64,000 nt of DNA from Morchella semilibera (lineage: Eukaryota; Ascomycota; Pezizomycetes; Pezizales; Morchellaceae): the NCBI GenBank assembly GCA_009192285.1, contig WBVU01000003.1, positions 4,619,973 through 4,683,972 of the forward strand, written 5' to 3'. The translations under genes and the position numbers were made by a program. Every line of letters begins with the position of its first letter. The stretch's first letter is position 1. Below are positions 45,443-57,592 of the stretch, in pieces. A model generated the notes under the pieces. That model was not told the DNA's origin. It did no database searches and saw nothing but the letters and a program-made list of their open reading frames with translations.

Positions 45443-45936
45443 CAGTATATTTTTTTTTTTACATTGTTGGTTGGCCATAGCACCTAGAATTGTGGAGCGC
45501 GCACGGGGGTTATGGCATGAGCACTGATGTTGTGGTATCCAGCACATAAACACGTCAAAAACATGGTATCCTGAATGTTTTCCCTTCTTTCTTTCTTTTC
45601 TCCCTGTCTCGTCTTCCTGTTATCCCGGTAAAAAGGAATCTACTCCTATTTCTAAGAAGTCATAGTTTCTCGTACCCAAGACTCTGTCCTCTAGAAAGAG
45701 AAACTCCACAGTACCCCTTATTGTTCTTGTTGAGGTCCATCTGATCCTCACTCTCTCTGCTCTGGGCTATTGTACCGTTGCCCTTGCCTTCGCCTTCGCC
45801 GGTGCCTGTACTTGTGCCCGCCCGGTATTGTCTCTGTCTTCGTCGGTCTCCTCGTCGCTTAGGCTGTACTCCTCGAGCTCTTCTGCGTCATCATTGTCAT
45901 CTTCTTCTTTGCGTAGGGTTACTCCGTCACACATAG

Positions 45937-48040
45937 GGCCAAAGGGTGGTACTGTTCCTTCTAGTAGCTTTATCTCATGATCCTAGGGATGGTGTGGTGG
46001 TAGTCTAGAGGCATTGGTTTCATCAAATAATTGCCGAAAGCGTTGATAATCTATCGGAATCCTTCTATCAGGATTGGCAGGCATTTCCAATATCTTATTA
46101 ATAGCGTATAAAGTGGTTGAGTAGACTTGGACCGTAGGATCCTGGGCCAACTTCTTAAATGATCCGATGGGTAACTGCCGAAATATGGGTAACTGGCCTT
46201 TCCGGTGGTGGAGTTGAAATTCCCAGAGCGACAATAGGTTTATGGTTGGCTATACAATGTTCAAGACATACCGATGACTGGAAGCGAATCTCATTCCTCC
46301 CACTGTCAATCAACACTCCATGCTTTCTCATCCAAGGTATTCCCATCACTATCGGATAATGTCCCAGTTTTGTAACAAAAAAAGGACATTCCTCCACATG
46401 TCCATTAATCTCCAATTCCAACATCACCTTCCTAGTCACTGGCACCTTTCCTGACTCAATAGGCCTTCCATCAATCACATTACTCTCCCTCACAGTCCTC
46501 AAATTCTTCATCTTTAATTCATGGCAGCGCGCAAAGTCTTCATCAATAAATGCATACCCCAACGCTCCAGTATCAATCAAGGCATAGGTGGGTACAATAG
46601 ATTTTTTATTTTGTGAAATAGAACAAACTACAATCAATTGATTCCCATCCATCTCCCCTTCTGATACTAAAAACGTAAAAATAGACACTTTAGAAAAAAC
46701 CTTGGGAGGTCTCTGGGCTATGCCGCTTAGGCCAGGGACGAATCTTTCACTCCTCCTCATCTGACGATATATACTCCTCCTTTTCCTTCTTTTCCTTCTT
46801 CGCCTCCAGCAATGCTCCCCTCATCTTAGGGGCTGCCCTCCCCGAGGGCGAAAGCGTACAATCTTTAACCATTGGCAAATGTCCAACCCCCCCACAATAA
46901 TAACAACGATTCTCCGCACGACGTGCTTCCCCTTCTCTGAGATCCGGACAACGACGACTGTTAGACAAATCTATAGGAACAGCTCCCCTGGGAGTATAGG
47001 AAGGATGGGCCGCTGACGCAGCATTCTTCGTTGTTGGTTGGGGTGGTCCTCATACGACTGGGGATGTTGTTGATGCAACAGGTGAGCGAGGAGCGAAAGA
47101 ACGAGGATCAGGAGCACTAGGAATCTGAAATCTAAACCTCCCCATCCTGGCTTGTAAGGCGCGTTCAAGTTGTTTATTGTCAGGACGTTGGAGGAGTAGC
47201 CCACATTCCTTAATAGTCATTGGGGTTTCATTCTGAATCATTAGGGCCATCAAATCTTGATTAAGCCCTTCCAAGAGACATTCAATCTTGGCTGCCTTGT
47301 TGAACTCAGAGTCGGCAGCATGCTGCTGGAACTCTGCAAAGAACTCAGAAAAGGTATGTTGGCATTGTCTAATCTCCCTCAAATTACGAGCAGCGGTGGC
47401 AGCGCGGTCCGGATCTCCAAAAGTATTATCCAAAATTTCAAAAAACTCCGTCATGGAATCGATAGCGATTCCTTCATCTGTAAAATAAGCAAGAAATTGG
47501 TCCGCCGCCGGTCCTTCCAATCAAGAACTAGAGTATGCCAATTTTTGTGGTGAAGTGGGGGGACGATCGGGGTTGGCTGTGGGCTTAATCTGTAATTGTC
47601 TTTGAAAGGTCCTGAGGCTTTTGCGGTCGCCCCGGTATTTCTCCGGGTCAGGGAGTTTCTCAGACTTGGACAGTTTGCTTAAGCCATCGTGCAGCTCCCC
47701 TAGATTATCTTTGATCCCTTTCTGGAGCGTCTTGATCTTAGCTTGTAGTTCCTGGACCTCTTTATAGAACTGGGCTCGGGCTTGTTCAGTTTCAGAGTGG
47801 TGGGTAGTGAGGTCGATCGCATATTGTTGGACCCCTCCATAGGCTCTCTGGAGGAGAGTATATGCTTGCTTCAATTCTTCCGTTGCAGTGGAGTCCACTT
47901 CAGGGTGAGCGACAAAGAACCCTTCGAGATCCGTATAGAGCTTTTGATAGTCAAATGCATTGGTAGCGGGAGCGGTCATGGTAAACTATGGTGCGAGGAG
48001 CTTGGACTGTGCTAGTCGAGTAAGGGTGGTCTCGTCTTAG
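45937..48040 (-). pseudogene. Gyp2 gag, protease and RT leader
   Basis: Gag starts at about 47979 (MTAPATNAFDYQKLYTDLEG) with a helical capsid-like region, LREIRQCQHTFSEFFAEFQQ and a CCHC knuckle CYYCGGVGHLPMVKDC (about 46900). The protease shows the DTG active-site motif in YALIDTGALGYAF (about 46570). The RT leader follows to 45937. The primer-binding region is next to the 5' LTR at about 48005-48040. Fossil, in several open pieces. Confidence 0.85.
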
Positions 48041-48671
48041 TGTGATGGAGTAACCCGACGCAAAGAAGAAAATGATAATGATGAAGTGGAAGGACTCGAG
48101 GAGTACAGCCTATGCAACGAGGAGACCGATGAAGACAGGAGCAACACCGGGCAGGCACAAGCACAGGTACTGGTGAAGGCAAAGGCAAGGGCAATGGCAC
48201 AAGAGCACAGGGCGAGGGAAGTGAGGACCGGATGGACCTCAACGAGAACGATTCGAGGTACTATGGATTTCCTCGTAGAGAACACAGTTTTATGTACGAG
48301 AGGCTATGGCTTAGAAATAGGAGTAGATTCCTATGTACCGAGATAACAGGAAGACGAGACAGAGAGAAAAGAAAGAAAGAACTAAGGAAAAGTCTTCCCG
48401 CGTTATTTAACACTCTCCTCCAGCAGTCCGCTATGACTCATACTTTCGTCCATAGAAATCCATAGAAATCCATCGCAACCATATCTTGTATTCCTCCCCA
48501 GTATCTTCTCTAGTTATATTAGAAATCCATCATACCATAGAAACAAATAGAACCTCATGATGACACTTTTACCTTCTCACATCCCCCTCCCTCTCATTTA
48601 ATATTCCTTCATTAGTTACATAAGCGCTTCGACGACCGAACCCTCGGAACTGATGCCAAGACGCCGGGACA
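48041..48671 (-). repeat. Gyp2 5' LTR
   Basis: A 631-bp copy, TGTGATGGAGTAACCCGACG...GCCAAGACGCCGGGACA, adjoining the primer-binding region of Gyp2. It visibly differs at scattered positions from the 3' LTR, so the insertion is not brand new. Confidence 0.92.
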
Positions 48672-49550
48672 GTATAGTGGAAAGAAAGTTAATACAGCGA
48701 GGCTTCTTCCCTGTTGTGAGGATACGGACCTCCTAGCCAAGTAGGGCAGAAAAACGATTCATGGAAAGTCTTGACTGATGAATCTACTAATTTGCCAGTA
48801 TTTGGAGGACTGGCCTGAGCTAGGCTCTGAGTGCCGGACATCTTCTATTTGTCTCTTTAAGCATTATGGTTACTGCTACTGGCAGTAGTAGCCTACCCCG
48901 GGAAAGTCGACATTGAGTGACAGCTCTATCGTAATCTTGAGTAGACTATTTGAGCGGAATCTCATCCAATACATGCCTAAAGACCTAATTGCTAGCCCAG
49001 GATACAGGTAGTCCTTGACCCTAGCTAAAGATGTTATACCTGTAAAACCGAGAATGCCCGTTAGTGTTTAGAGAGGAGCAGGGCAACGGAGGAATACAGT
49101 TCCGCTCTGCAATCAGGGTAATCATCAGAACTTAGTAGGAAAGATGGAGTTCAAGTCCAGAGAGGCTCGGAGTAAAAGTACTTAGCTTCGTTCCAGTCCG
49201 TCTTCTCCGATCATCATCTCCAGTTGAGGAATCAGAGTGGAAGAAGTCCTTTAAGATTATTCTGAGTAAATACGCGAAGAATCTTTTATCTAAACCTGAT
49301 TTATTCCTATCGGCCCTTTACTTCTTGTAACATTAGAGAGAATCATCCATGGATATCTTAGGGCTCACGTTTACATTAGAGAATCATTGTGGACCATTTG
49401 TCCTACTCTTCTCGTATTGTAGACGCAGAGCCTCATCACAGACGGAGTGACTATGAGAATAATGATCAGAATAGACTTTACTGACAATGACTATGGAGAT
49501 AAACCATGGGAGACTACGGAGACAAGGTTTTGGAGGCACAAGAGCTATAG
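48672..49550. other. Spacer with no recognised feature
   Basis: 880 bp with no long open frame, no repeat shared with the rest of the window and no terminal inverted repeats that I can see. Confidence 0.5.
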
Positions 49551-49958
49551 TGTGACAGAGTAGCCAGACGCAGCAGAACAGATAACAATGATAATGCAAG
49601 GTGACTTGAGGAGCACAACCAGTACTTCGAGGACACTAATGAGAAAAAGAAGAGAGCTGGGCGGGCACAAGCGGAGGCACTGGCGAATGCGAAGGCAAGA
49701 GCAAGAGCAAAGGTAGAGGGCGCAGGGCAGAGCAGGGAAAGCAAGGACCAGGTACGAGCTCCGGTAAGAATCGAGGTAACTATAAGATCGCCTCTTGTGA
49801 AGGCGAGTTTGAGGGGGAGAAACTATAGCTAAAGTTTATTCCTAGGTATCAAGAGAGCAGGAAGACGAGATAGAGACAGAACTAAAGGAAAAGTCTTCCT
49901 GCGCTATTTAATACCCTCCTGCACCAGTCCACTATGACTCATACCTTTATTCATAGAA
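49551..49958 (-). repeat. Diverged, truncated LTR-1 before the LINE
   Basis: It starts TGTGACAGAGTAGCCAGACG, carries a variant hexamer array (49670-49720) and stops at TTCATAGAAT where LINE sequence begins. It resembles the diverged copy at 1592 more than the others, suggesting an older LTR subfamily. Confidence 0.8.
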
Positions 49959-50259
49959 TCTCAAACCCACCTCTGAAACTAATTTTGGAAAATAACTCAA
50001 CAACCAACAGAGATATCATCAAACCGACTTCAGATCCATCATCTCAATCTCAACCTGCACCTAATCAACAACTCCTGAAATCCCAGCTCTTCTTTTGCAG
50101 AAGTTGCTATGAATTTCCACTATTTTTTACCCCATCTTGCTGCCAAGCTAACCTCAAACAAAATCTCTGCCAAGCCGCCCTCACCCACCCCACCAAAGTC
50201 CTAGTGCCACAGCCACTATCCACAACATACCTGAAGGAGTTGAGCAATCCCTGTCAGGC

Positions 50260-51741
50260 ATGACGTCATCCCCTCCTCCTGCACAGTCAGAGGACAGGGA
50301 TATGAGAGTTAGAGATGACTATAGCATAGGCATGGATAGAAGCGAACCTGAGGATCATATAGAAGATCCTAGCAGTGATCCTCTAGCCTCCAATGGCCAA
50401 CAACACAGAATTATAACTAAAGGAGTATTATTTCAATCTAATGAGAATATTTCTAGAAATAGACAGGCTCTACCAGGACGCTCTGGTCAGCCTGTTTCGT
50501 TTGTATTCTCAAACTACATTAATCAAAGAACAGAATACCGAAATCAGAGAACAAAATCAACAGCTCATAACTCAGATTCAAGCATTACAGACCCTTGTCA
50601 ATTCAGTCCCTGCAGCCACAAACCAAAACAACAATGTGATGAAGAGCAGGTTCGATGCAATGACAAGGTTCATGAAAGCTTCAGCAATACAGAAGAATAC
50701 ACCACAATCATCAGCCCAGAATACCACATCACGTCCAGCAAACTCTAAACCTCAACTTTGCAAGGAAACTTAAGGAAAGCAACCAGTCCATTCAAATGAG
50801 CATATTCAACTGGTTCAGCTACAGGGGAAACAGAAGGATACTTGGGCAACTGTGACTAGGAAGGGAACTAGGCGAAAGGCCCAAATGCTAAAGACACCAC
50901 TTCCACTAAAACTCCCAGTTACTAAAACTATTGTTGTCACCAGGTCAACACCTAAGGATGGGCACTCAACCTTGTCCAGCTCAGAAATACCATCAACAGA
51001 GATCTGACCTATGCCAAAGCAGATCAAGCTATTCAAATAGGTGGAGCAAGTTAGAATCAGAGGGGGAATCTTATGCTCTCCAGTAAAGGAGCATTCACTG
51101 AAACTCAATTCGCTGATTATAACACAAACATTGAAAAAGCTATGAAAGAGGTTGATCTCAGTGTGGTATCTATCGCAATGCAAGAGACATGGTTCAAGCT
51201 TGCAGTACATGGCATCAATCTTGAACACTATCCTGACAACGCTCAGGGAATGGAAGACCTGAGAAGCGAAATCCACGAACTCAATACCGGAGTTACTCTA
51301 GGTACCACACCTAGATATATGACACACTCCGAAGAGAGAGTAGGAAAATCTCACAGTTCAGTTATGATTGCTGTCAGCAACAAGTCATCATACAATGCCA
51401 TGCTCTCTAGGGGGATTCGAATCTTCGGACAAGTATACAGAGCCACTGAGTACCATACATCAAGACCAACAGACCAATACAAGAACTGTCAGAAATTTGG
51501 ACACAACTGGCAGAGATGCGCAACCAAGGACAGCCCTGTGTGCTCTATCTGTGCTGCCGGACATACTAGTCAAAACCATCTCTGCCCTCAATGCAAGGTT
51601 CAGAGCAAGAGCTGTCCTCACTTCCCACCAAAATGCGCCAATTGCAAAGGACAACACCCAGCCTATGATCCTTCATGTCCTTTTAGAAATTGCATCATCC
51701 AACGGCTCAACAATGAAGACAGTGAACAGGAGATGCTATGA
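50260..51741 (+). pseudogene. LINE ORF1: coiled coil and CCHC knuckles
   Basis: An acidic N-terminus (MDRSEPEDHIEDPSSDPLAS) precedes, after a frame change near 50440, a coiled-coil-like stretch (EQNTEIREQNQQLITQIQAL). A linker with stops near 50770-51010 follows. From 51073 a long open part ends with zinc knuckles (CQKFGHNWQRC, CSICAAGHTSQNHLC, CANCKGQHPAYDPSC). ORF1 proteins of this type bind the LINE RNA. The stop TGA overlaps the ORF2 ATG as ATGA at 51738-51741. Confidence 0.75.
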
Positions 51742-54700
51742 TGGGGACACAACCTAATCCTCACAGAGTGCGAATTTTTCAACATACTTGCGCAAGATCA
51801 CAAAACTGCATGATTGGATTGCTGCACTCAGTCTATGAGACAGCAGGCATAGTTATAATTCAGGAACCTTTTGTTATGCCTGACATGATTGCAGATTCCT
51901 GGACATCAATATCACACTCCTCCTTCGATAGTATCATTCCCACATCAGATCGACAACCAAGAACACTCACCTTCACCATCAAGACACACCTCAATCCCCA
52001 CCTCATCATTCAACCTAAACCAGATATCGTCAACGATCCAGACTTACAAGCAATAGAGATATCAACCCCCTCAATACCTGCCTTAACCCTCTTTAACATT
52101 TATAATTTTATAATGAAGATCCACCTGGACACAGCAACAAACCCTATACAGTGGAGAGAGTATTGGTTAATATTCAACTCCGTACAAAAACAATTATAGC
52201 TGGAGACCTCAACTCGCATCATCCATGGTGGAACTCAGCAAACCGTATACCAAAACGCCATGAAGCATTGGTTCAACTTTTGGAAACTGGAAACTTCACT
52301 CTCATCAATGAACCAGACATCCCAACCTACCATTATAGAACTGGCACTGGTACTTCAGTTCTAGACTTAGCTTTTGGATCTACAGCGGTCAACACACTAC
52401 CTGTCAATTGGGTTATTGATGAAGAAGCAGCAACTAGATCAGATCATTAAGTAATTCGATTTGATCTTGTATCTGATTCAATTGAATCAGTACCTCCCCC
52501 TTCAACTGAACGGTTCAACTGGGCTAAGGCAGATTGGGAATCCTTTCAAACAACACTTAGAGATCTCTCTCTAAACTCAGCTTTTCGATGTAATTTCCTT
52601 CACTCTCATCCAAATGAACAAAACCTAGAAGCAGGAGCCATCCTACTTCTGGAACTTATAACCACAGCAGCCGAACGCAATGTTCCTATCAGGAAATGTT
52701 CTCCTCGATCTAAACCATGGTGGAGTGAGGGGATCACAGAACATAGATGACATATGAAAAGTGTTCTAAGAGAAGTTGGAGAGGTCTCCAATGATGCATC
52801 AAAGATTCAAATCACACAGATTGGAATACTTCAAAAGTATCAAAAGAGCTAAAGAGTCCCATTGGAACAGCTTCCTTGAAAACACTCAAGGAAAAGATAT
52901 ATTCATTGCCTTCAGATTCACTAAACCCAGAAAGACGGAACGTACACCACCACTCAACAATGTTACAACTGGAGAAACAACTACCACTTTTGCAGAGAAA
53001 GCCAATCCATACAGAGCTGCTCTCTTCCCACCTCCCCCTATTTCACCTCAAAGGGACATCCAAACGCAGGGTGACAGTATTAGGGTGTCACACCAAGCAA
53101 CCCGAGTAGTCTAGTAAAGAGCTTAGAGTTTGAAACGCTAACCGCAAAGGCAGTAAGGAACAAGGTCTCCTCAGTCTTAACCAGCCTAGAGTCTCGATCG
53201 CTCGATGCTAGTCCTTTCAGTATGCAAATGGTCCTGAAATACGAAGATGGTTCGAGGTGGAGTTTCCAGGTCACTTGATAAATCCTCGAAGACAAAGTAT
53301 AAAGTGTAAAGTAATAGTGATTATATCGATAAGACTCTTTCTTCGTCGCTGATGATTTCAACAAAGTCGGAGAATGGCACAGTATTTATATCCCGCGCAA
53401 ATGTCACGCGGACTAAACATTATGAATACAAACAACAAGTGCGAAACCCCGAAGACCCTGAAAATACGCCAAGACAACCAAACGCCAAATCTATCCCACC
53501 ATCTAAAATACCCCTGATCTCTAATCCCAGAAAATCCCTCACGCTCTATCCCGTTTATAGATAACAACCCCTTTGCTGCATGCACTCAGCCTGCGTCGGT
53601 GGTCATGAGGAGTCTTCGAAGTTAGCCTACCTGATAACATCCCCGGTACCGGGCTCGACTTCGCTCGCCAACTCTTTCCCGACATCGTTACCTATCACCA
53701 CGGAGCATAGCTCAACATTAGGACTGCTAACGATCGGTACCGGAGGAGTCGGGTAGTCTTACCTTCCCCAGAGGCGCCACCAGTGTGAGCTTTCTTACGA
53801 CCTTCGCCATTCGATCAAATATGGTCCGATTGACTCCAAACTCGCACTGTTGCCCCCTCATATACCCACCGGTGTCCTGAGCGACTGTGCCGGCGCCTTG
53901 ACGCTCCGGGGGTTATTTCAGGGGTCGAAAACAGGTTCGTTAACTAGGGATTCCGCAACTCCGCACTGGGCTCCATACTGGCAACACCGTGCCTCTCTGG
54001 CGCGCCCAGTGGGACATAGAGACTTTTAGCAGCGTAGTAGCGTGGGGAGGGTCCTCCTCTTTCAGTCTTCGGGTTCCTTTTCTCATGCCCGTAACAGACA
54101 GAATACCATGGAAGGACCTGACAGATGATGAGATCAAAAGGGCGATCATGACTTCCTCTCCCAACAAAGCTCCAGGGCCAGACGGGATCAACTTCAAATG
54201 CATTCAACAAGCATACCTAGCGATACCTTGCCATTTCAACTCATTCTGTAAAGCAACCAATACCGCTGGCTATCACCCACACGTTTGGAGAGAAGCCACT
54301 GTTGTTATTCTAAAAAAGCCTAACAAACCAGACTTTTCGATTCCAAAAGCGTATAGGCCAGTCTCCTTACTTAATTGATTAGGCAAGGTACTGGAAAAGA
54401 TAATGACTTCAAGACTTGCATATCTAGCGGAGAGATACAATCTACTACACCAGTGGCAGATTGGGGGAAGACCAAAGAGATCTGCTGTGGATGCCTGTAT
54501 GCTGGTAGCAAGCATAGTGGATGAAGCGAAGAGAAAAGGAAAGGTCGTTTCAGCAATGTTTATGGATGTCAAAGGAGCATTTGACAATGTATCTGAGGAC
54601 AGACTCATACATACAGCGAAGGAAAAACGCCTGCCCGCTGGGGTGGTCAGGTGGATAGACAACCTCCTAAGCAACAGGAAAGCTTCGCTAGCCTTTGATG

Positions 54701-56647
54701 GGCAACAAGAACCTATGTCAACAATAGCAACAGGAATTCCACAGGGAAGTCCAACATCACCGATTCTTTCTTCTCTACTTATCACCACTCTTCGATATTC
54801 TTCAACGCCAGTTTCCTCACCAACAAATACCCAGCTGTATTGATGATATTGGCATGATAATGGTGGGGAAAGATGAAAGCTTAAACTGCAGACACCTGGA
54901 GAGAACGGCACAGCTAGCTGTCACATGGGTTGAAGCTAATGCACTGGCATTCGACAACCCCAAAACAGAACTACTTCACTTCCACAACAAACGAACTACA
55001 AACACCACGGATACAGCCAAGGTCAGAATGCCCGATGGTACTTTGGTTGAGGCCAGCGACACACTGAGATGGCTGGGTGTTTGGTTTGATAGGAAGCTAT
55101 CTTTTAAACATCATGTCAAAACTAAAGCGGCTTCAGCTATGCGAGCATTTCTTGCACTCGACAGGTTAGGAAATACAGAAAAAGGGCTGAGCCAGACAGC
55201 TCTCAGACAGCTCTATCAGACTTGCATTACTACAATCAGTGATTTTGATGCAGAGGTTTGGTGGAACGGACAGATAGGATACAAAACGCAGCTTCAGAAG
55301 ATACAAAACAATGTGATGAGAAGGATCACAGGTGCTTTCAGAACAACACCGATATCAGCACTCCAAGCAGAAACTGCACTACTACCCATAGAGATCAGGC
55401 TTGACCTCCAGCAACAGAAATATGCCCTACGCATTCTAAGCATGCCGGCCACCCACCCTATTAGCACCTTCAGCCCAGATTCATTTCCAAGTACACAGGA
55501 ATCAGGAAGAGAGGAAGAACCCACAGCTACCCCATGGCACTCTGCTGGTGCTAGGCCACAGTATCAATCCAGGCTACACCGAATCCTAAACAAAGTCAGC
55601 GATTGGATTCAACCTCAAAGTCTGGTGGAGGACATAGATACAATTGCCTGTCCCACATGGCATCAGAACATCATAGACATCCAGATTGATACAGCGGATA
55701 AAGATACAGCAGCACAAAACCATAGACAAACAACTCAAGGCAATTACAACAACTTACACCGTTTGGTATTCTATTCTGATGGATCCCTAATGGAAGGAAA
55801 AGCTGGGGCTGGAGTCGTTGGCATTAGAGGCAACAAAATAGTGGTGGAGCAATTCTACCACCTTGGAAAAGAGGTGGAAGTCTTTGATTGCGAACTTTAC
55901 GCATTAGCTCAAGCTAGACAGCTTGCCCGGAAGGAGATCAGAAATTCACGATACTACACAGATAATGTCTGGATCTAATCAGACAACCAGGCAGCGATAA
56001 GGAGAAGGAAAAAACTGGAAGCATTCCCAGGCCAACATTGGGTTCAACTAGCAAGATCAAACCTATTGGAACTTGAAGCACTAAACATCAAAACACATAT
56101 CCACTGGGTACTGGGACATGTGGAGGTGAATGGCAATGAAAATGTAGACGGGTTGGCAAAAAGAGGGGCACAGGGTGAAAGGGTCGAACCAGATGCAAGG
56201 GTATCAATTACCCACTTGAAGAGAAAAATCAAGGAGCAGTCTATCGCTACTTGGAGAGAGAACTGGAAAACTATGAAGAAAGGAAGGAGCTACAGAGGTG
56301 CTCCTTCCTCCAAGATGTCTGCACCCCTTCGTCGAAACATATCAAGGAAACTTGCAAGCACAATTACCCAAATGCGAACAGGCCATGGATACACCAAATC
56401 CTACCTGTCCAGAATACCAACAACAAACATTGAGATAGCGGAATGCAGGTGCGGGTACTTCCATGAAACCCCAACTCACCTGCTACTTTACTGCAAACAA
56501 CACCTACTACCAGAACTCAGAAAAGATCTTACCGCCACAATCAAACCAATGCCACTCAACTGGATGACCGCCATGCATACATACAAAGGACTTCAGGCAA
56601 CCATCGATACATTTCTTCTACCCTCCCAGATCGCCACTAGAAACTAG
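51738..56647 (+). pseudogene. LINE ORF2: APE endonuclease, RT, RNase H
   Basis: The endonuclease shows IIQEPFV (51860), AGDLNSHHPWWNS (52200), LDLAFGS (52365) and SDH (52440). The RT shows NKAPGPDGINFKCIQQAY, GRPKRSAVDACMLVASIVDE, VKGAFDNVSEDRL, GIPQGSPTSPIL and a CIDDIGMIM catalytic box near 54840. RNase H begins VFYSDGSLMEGKAGAGV (55770), and a CRCGYFHETPTHLLLYC knuckle lies at 56445. The protein would nick DNA and prime reverse transcription. Broken by frame changes around 52150-52200 and 54840, stops at 52448, 54376 and 55976 (within the RNase H IFSDNQ motif), and the insert at 53086. Confidence 0.85.
53086..54091 (+). mobile_element. LTR-like insert in LINE ORF2
   Basis: About 1.0 kb interrupts ORF2 between RAALFPPPPISPQ and IPWKDLTDDEIKRA. 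It starts TGTCACACCAAGC. A possible LTR end ...GGCAACA lies at 53986, followed by CTGGCGCGCCCAGTGGGAC, which resembles a gypsy primer-binding region; alternatively the whole unit ends GTAACA at 54091. No clear target duplication and no similarity to LTR-1. Probably a piece of a different LTR family. Confidence 0.45.
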
Positions 56648-56925
56648 ACACTAGGGGAGAGGGATGGGGATAGAGAAGGACACGTAGGATGGGGGAGACT
56701 TGAGGAAGAAGGGGAAAGAGAAGGAGAAGGATAGTCACCAAGGTGCTCGCACCTATCGTTACAAGCTGGAATGGAAAGGACAAAATGCATGATAACCTTG
56801 AAAGAGGGTTGATAGGAACTCGGTCGTGAGGAAGATTCGATTTATTAAGGATAGTATATGACCGTGATGATTGGATTCTTTCTTTGTATGCCATATCTGG
56901 GTTCGGATGCAAGCAGTATAAGTAA

Positions 56926-56964
<39 letters not shown>

Positions 56965-57334
56965 ATAGGGCCGGTTAGGGTTGGGTTAGATGTTTTATAT
57001 GGTCGAAATGGATTTTGAACTTATTAATATATTCATTTGCCCTGATTTGGTTATGTTTGGTGTCTTCTTAGAGCCCGATTAGGCTTCATTAGGAATCTTT
57101 AGTGAATCAATAAATTAGACTCAAAGTGGAAAGCAAAGTTAGGGTTCGGAAGGGGTTAGTCACAACGCTCCACCCTCATCTCTCTACTTGCAATTGTACG
57201 TCTACGGTTTCATCTCTACGGCTTCACCTACCCCTCAACCTCCACCGCAACCTCTATACAGAGTATATTCATATCTCCTGATAGTCACTAATAATTACAT
57301 CTATATAGTCTCCTAATTGGCTCATTCCTATTCC

Positions 57335-57480
57335 CAATCAAACTTGTGCCCAATCAAACTTAGGCCCAAATTTACACCCAAGCTTACGCCCAAACCTACT
57401 CTGAATTCTACGCCCAAACATACCCTTAATTCTACGCCCAATCCTATGCCTAATACTAGGCCCCAATTCCTTGCACAACA
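57335..57480 (+). repeat. Degenerate minisatellite
   Basis: Units of roughly 13 and 27 bp built on GCCCAA(A/T)C, for example CTACGCCCAAACATACCCTT and CTACGCCCAATCCTATGCCT. The translated frame reads as TP-rich repeats, probably by chance. Confidence 0.7.
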
Positions 57481-57592
57481 CACAAAACTACGATTAAAAG
57501 GCGGGTTGATCCGCCATTTAGTCCCTCCACAACTAGGAAAAACATAGGTTGGCGTCTGCTAGTCGTCAGGATACCTAGGGGAGGCTTCGTGT

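Larger units (their letters stand above)
42738..45584 (+). mobile_element. MULE (Mutator-like) element, 2.85 kb
   Basis: Terminal inverted repeats of about 65 bp (GGGAAAACGTTCAGGATACC left; GGGAAAACATTCAGGATACC from the right) are flanked by a perfect 9-bp duplication TTCTTTCTT (42729-42737, 45585-45593). Long repeats and a 9-bp duplication are the Mutator signature. It sits in the CT-rich block of the LTR and contains one transposase gene and a left arm of degenerate repeats. Confidence 0.95.
42441..45931 (+). repeat. Solo LTR-1 in Gyp2 RT, itself carrying a MULE
   Basis: TGTCCTGGCGTCTTGG...TTACTCCGTCACA, with the duplication CATAG (42436-42440, 45932-45936) inside the Gyp2 RT leader. After removing the MULE the LTR is about 640 bp. 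Confidence 0.95.
28589..48671 (-). mobile_element. Gyp2: Ty3/gypsy chromovirus expanded by nested insertions
   Basis: The LTRs at 48041-48671 (5') and 28589-29215 (3') bound gag, protease, RT, RNase H, integrase and chromodomain-like sequence read on the minus strand. Removing the nested LINE (29234-31005), Plavaka element B (33786-42349) and an LTR with MULE (42441-45931) leaves about 6.2 kb, a normal size. The 5-bp flanks (AAACC left, GTATA right) do not match, so the present pair of ends may come from recombination. All coding parts are broken to some degree; it is a fossil but domain-complete. Confidence 0.88.
49959..56967 (+). mobile_element. Tad1-like LINE, near full length, with an insert
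   Basis: About 7.0 kb: ORF1 (gag-like), ORF2 (endonuclease, RT, RNase H, zinc knuckle) and a tail of about ten AAAT/TAAA units ending 56967. An insert of about 1.0 kb (53086-54091) separates endonuclease and RT. ORF2 also has stops, so this copy is dead. The 5' edge abuts an LTR remnant and no target duplication was found. The 3' 1.7 kb are nearly the same as the truncated copy at 29234. Confidence 0.85.

Noticed and set aside
48672-49550. Possible host gene between Gyp2 and the LINE
   Set aside because: No frame over about 75 codons and no intron pattern that links short frames.
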